Position numbers and translations under genes: made by a program. Of a stretch of DNA of 9,212 nt, positions 6,565 to 9,212 are shown piece by piece; the first letter of the stretch is position 1; every line of letters begins with the position of its first letter. The notes under the pieces are model-generated. The model worked only from the letters and a program-made list of their open reading frames with translations. It had not been told where the DNA came from and made no database searches. The stretch comes from JBBROS01 sp963752225 (lineage in GTDB: Bacteria > Pseudomonadota > Alphaproteobacteria > Acetobacterales > Acetobacteraceae): assembly GCA_963752225.1 (NCBI GenBank), contig CAVVXS010000004.1:1-9212 (forward strand), read 5' to 3'.

Positions 6565-7904
6565 TCAAAGCGCCGCGGCGGCAGGCTGACGAGCTCCCGT
6601 TCGCCGCCGGAGTCTGTGCCAGAGGATGGCGGGATGCATCGACACCCGCTTGCCATCGATCAGAATTCCGCCGAGGCCGGCCGTGAAGGTATGGATTGCG
6701 TCCGGAAACGGTCCGTCCGGGTCCGGACGCAGCACAGCGACCACGTTCTCGGCATAGCGGACGGGCGTGCATTCCGTGACCGCATTGATGGCCAGCGCGC
6801 CGCCATTGGTGCGCGAACAATCCTGGGCAGGACGGTAAAGCTGGCCATCCACCCGGAACGGCGTGCCGCCGGGCCGCGACGACCGGACATCGATCTTCAC
6901 GGGATTGCGGGATGGGGCCGCCAGGGCCCTTCGAGGCGCTCGGCAAATAGAAGGCAAAGCGTGTCGAACGCGCCCATGTCGGCGTCGGCGTAGGCGATCC
7001 AGTAAAGTCCACCTTCCCGCATGAGAGTCGGTCGGCCATGACCACGTTCTCGGCAACCGTGCACAGCGGCCGCATCGGGTCGCCCGGGCAGAGCTCGTAG
7101 AGGACTTGCCGCCGGGCCGCCGCTATCTCCGGTAGGCACAGGACGCGCTCGCCGTCTGCCCAGGCAAACGGGTAGGACAGATGTCGGCCGCTATCCAGCA
7201 CCGTCCGCAACGTGTCCGGGGCACAAGCGGCCGGACCAAGATCCGGCAGCGGCATGCTCGCGAGCCGGCCCAACCCGGTGCGGTGCGAGTAGGCCTCGCA
7301 CAGTGCCGTGTCCGGGCGGCCGGGCCAGAAGAACGGGTCGGCGACGAGGCCGTCCGCCGTCGGGATCGTCGTCCATTGCGGCGGGGACAGGATCGCGTCC
7401 TCGAGACAGGACGCGGCCGGACGCGGAAGGACCGCGATCCCATACATGTCGCCGCCGACCCGCGCCGCGACCCAGCGCAGGGCGGCGGCCTCGCCGGCAC
7501 GTGCCAGCGGCAAGCGGCAGGCGGGCGGCGGTCCCGTCCGGTAGCCGGCAGCGCTGGAAAGATGCCACTCCGCGAGCACACGCCCATCCCGATCCAACTC
7601 GTCGCTTTCCAGCAGAAGCAGCGAGGCGACGAAGGGCGCCCGCCCGCAGGCGTGCAGTGCATGGAAGGACTGCAGCAACGGGGCACCGGCCGCATCGACG
7701 ACGCGCCACCGTCTCCCCGGAGCGCAGCCCGTCCGGTCGCGGGTGGGAGACAGAACCGTCCCCACCCCACCATTGCAGCGACGTCCCGGCCGCCGCGCGG
7801 CGCCAGCGGCGATGCGGCGGCGCGCAAGCCTCCGCAAACTGCAGCCGGATCAGCCCGTCCGGTTCTGCCCGGATACGCCGCCCCAATGGCGACCCGAGCG
7901 ACAC
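6565..7904 (-). pseudogene. GINT1_N-like glycan-associated protein, three frame breaks
   Basis: Read over three frames, this is one collinear protein of about 446 residues. It resembles the N-terminal domain of glucosamine inositolphosphorylceramide transferase 1 (GINT1_N), a five-bladed propeller-like domain common in bacterial polysaccharide clusters. Family blocks in order are ADPFFWPG near 7350, CEAYSHRTGLGR, HLSYPFAWADG near 7175, LPEIAAARR, MREGGLYWIAYAD, GPWRPHP, NPVKIDVRSSRPGG near 6890, YRPAQDCSRTNGG near 6825 and DGKRVSMHP near 6645. Frame breaks: one C lost at 7030/7031 (ENVVMAD-P-TLM), one C lost at 6906/6907 (WRPHPA-NPVK), and probably one G gained in the run at 7715-7718, inferred from third-base GC and weaker than the other two. 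The start is uncertain; GTG at 7904 is a guess that leaves 32 bases after the glycosyltransferase. With these three corrections the length is a multiple of three. The role is presumably in glycan transfer or modification; the substrate is unknown. Confidence 0.75.
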
Positions 7905-7936
7905 GCGGTCGAGCCGGAGCAGCGCCGGCGCTTGAA

Positions 7937-8653
7937 CTACAGGCTGAGCATCTGCCGCGTGCGGCGGGCACTGTGCAACGCCGCCTTCGCCACGCGGATC
8001 CAGATCGGCACGTCGAGCTCCCACGATTTTTCCCACATGTGCATTCCATACAGAGCCCGGCTGCGGAAGCCGTCCTGGTAGGCCACGCCATACGGCCACG
8101 GGAAGAAAGCTTCGGTCGGACAAATGTGGATGTCGCGATGCGTCAACCCGGCGTCGTCGTAACGGTCGAGCCCGTCCTCAAGCAGCAGCCGGGTGATCAG
8201 CTTTGGGCCGTACTTGGTCGGCCGGTCGAACCCGAGCGGCGCCGCCCGCATGGACAGCACGCGCGCCAGCGCCCGTTCGATGAACCAGTGGCCCGGCTCG
8301 GCCGCCAGCATGCCGTTCGAAACCCAGTCGGCGCAGCGTTCCCTTGTCTGGAAGCCGAGCACGCAGGGATGCTCGAGCAGCGGCGTGAGCGAGCGGTAAA
8401 GGTGGAAGTCCACGTCGAGGTAGAAGCCGCCATGTCGCTGCAGGGCCATGAGGCGGCTGATGTCGGCGACCTTGGCCCAGAGCCGCCGCTTATAGGCGTC
8501 GTTGAGTTTGGCGTGGGAGAAGTCGATGTTGCTCTCATCCCATTGGACTAGCTCAAAATCCGGGTTGGAGGCGCGCCACGCGTCGATGTTGCGACGCTGG
8601 TGGTCGGGCAGCGGGCTGCCGACCCAGACGTAATGGATGCGTTTCGGGATCAT
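7937..8653 (-). CDS. GT32-type glycosyltransferase with DxD motif
   Basis: An intact 238-residue protein of the OCH1/capsular-sugar transferase type (glycosyltransferase sugar-binding region with DxD). It opens MIPKRIHYVWVGSPLPDHQ, the family's usual IPKxIHxxW start. The core ADISRLMALQRHGGFYLDVD (63-82) ends in the DxD at D80-D82, which binds the metal and nucleotide sugar. SNGMLAAEPGHWF (112-124) and the late YGMHMWEKSW (202-211) also fit the family. No membrane helix is seen, so it should act at the cytoplasmic face on a lipid-linked oligosaccharide, adding one sugar of a surface polysaccharide. The start at 8653 overlaps the flippase stop as ATGA, which implies coupling. The frame is open upstream to 9205, but that part belongs to the flippase gene. 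Donor sugar and acceptor are unknown. Confidence 0.92.
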   Translation of the reverse strand: MIPKRIHYVWVGSPLPDHQRRNIDAWRASNPDFELVQWDESNIDFSHAKLNDAYKRRLWAKVADISRLMALQRHGGFYLDVDFHLYRSLTPLLEHPCVLGFQTRERCADWVSNGMLAAEPGHWFIERALARVLSMRAAPLGFDRPTKYGPKLITRLLLEDGLDRYDDAGLTHRDIHICPTEAFFPWPYGVAYQDGFRSRALYGMHMWEKSWELDVPIWIRVAKAALHSARRTRQMLSL

Positions 8654-9212
8654 GGGACCGCCACGGTAGGAGCCAGCTTGGTGGGAATGGCCGTGCGCGC
8701 CAACGCGACCGGTCGTGCGAGATGGCCCGGCAGCAGCAAGCGATCCATCGCCGCCGCGAACACCGCCAAGCCCGCCAGCCCCGCCACTGCCAGGGACAAT
8801 ACGCCCGCCGGCAGCACGGCCTGCAGCAGCAGCTCGGCAGCCGCCACGGAGACGCTGCACAACGCGATGCGGTCGCCGCCGGATAGCAGCGGACCGGCGG
8901 GAAAGCCGCAGGCCTGCCGCAGCAAGTAAGGAGATCGGCGCCATCGACGCCGACAGCACCGCACAGCTCCAGCCAACGGCGACGGCGCCGAACCGGGCCG
9001 CCACCGGCAGCACCACGCAATTGAGGCCGAGCTGCCAAATACGCCATGCGGGCGAAGGCGTCGGGATGGCCCAGCGCCGACGGCGCCTGCCAGGAAACGT
9101 CCAGAACGGCATCGTGAGCGCGACGAAGCTCATCGCCTGCACCACGGGGATGGCGCCGACCCATTGCGCCCCGAACACCGGCGGGATCAGCAGCAGCGCC
9201 GCCACGGATCGG
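8650..9212 (-). pseudogene. Polysaccharide flippase (Wzx/PST-like), C-terminal part, three frame breaks, cut by window edge
   Basis: This is the last third of a multi-helix membrane protein, collinear across three frames. It starts inside the gene with FGAQWVGAIPVVQAMSFVAL, typical of Wzx-like flippases, which move lipid-linked repeat units to the periplasmic face. It continues through SALGHPDAFARMAY, WQLGLNCVVLPVAARFGAVA and a final hydrophobic stretch (VLPAGVLSLAVAGLAGLAVF). Breaks: about one base lost near 9093-9097 (after MPFWTF), one T gained in the TTT at 9037-9039 (MAY-WQLG restored), and one T gained at 8928/8929 (APIS-YLLRQ restored). The final frame stops at 8650-8652 and overlaps the glycosyltransferase ATG as ATGA, which confirms that frame. 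The 5' part lies beyond 9212. The family call rests on the hydrophobic pattern and context and could also fit another MATE-fold exporter. Confidence 0.7.

Noticed and set aside
7181..8551. Long + strand open frame (456 codons) opposite the GINT1_N-like and GT32 genes
   Set aside because: It runs across two genes with clear family motifs on the other strand; its composition is Arg/Gln/Pro-rich without domain features.

Overview
This window is a GC-rich bacterial segment with no RNA genes and no CRISPR array. Codon use is strongly biased to G or C at third positions. The gene families and the IS630-type element suggest a high-GC alphaproteobacterium, for example from the Methylobacterium, Acetobacteraceae or Azospirillum groups. 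The genus cannot be fixed from sequence alone.

Left part (1 to about 1140, + strand): an IS630-family insertion sequence. Its transposase carries all three DDE catalytic blocks but is split over three reading frames by three single-base losses. It is followed by a 145-residue putative DNA-binding protein (1259-1696, +) with a strong Shine-Dalgarno sequence. That gene ends exactly where the convergent neighbour ends: the two stop codons abut in TGATCA.

Middle part (1697 to 6314, all - strand, all intact): an apparent four-gene operon read right to left. It encodes a LuxR-type regulator with a non-phosphorylatable receiver-like domain, an integral membrane fatty acid hydroxylase/sterol desaturase, a CelD/BcsL (FemAB-like) GNAT acyltransferase, and a P-loop ATPase joined through one membrane segment to a Pro/Ala-rich region with a Sel1-like C-terminus. 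The hydroxylase and acyltransferase genes overlap by GTGA, so they are probably translationally coupled. A 250-base intergenic region with an AT-rich island and a repeated GGATATCACG word lies upstream of the regulator and is the likely promoter region.

Right part (6565 to 9212, all - strand): a surface-polysaccharide gene group. It contains the 3' part of a probable polysaccharide flippase, an intact GT32-type glycosyltransferase with a DxD motif, and a GINT1_N-like protein related to those found beside glycan-transfer enzymes. The flippase and glycosyltransferase genes overlap by ATGA. The flippase and the GINT1_N-like gene are each broken by three apparent single-base indels, while the glycosyltransferase between them is open.

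Taken together the - strand genes look like an envelope-glycan locus: sugar transfer, export across the inner membrane, acyl/aminoacyl or lipid modification, an ATPase spanning the membrane, and a dedicated regulator. The most striking property is nine single-base frame breaks confined to three genes, with none in the five intact genes between 1259 and 6314. This is either real, recent decay or locally poor sequence.
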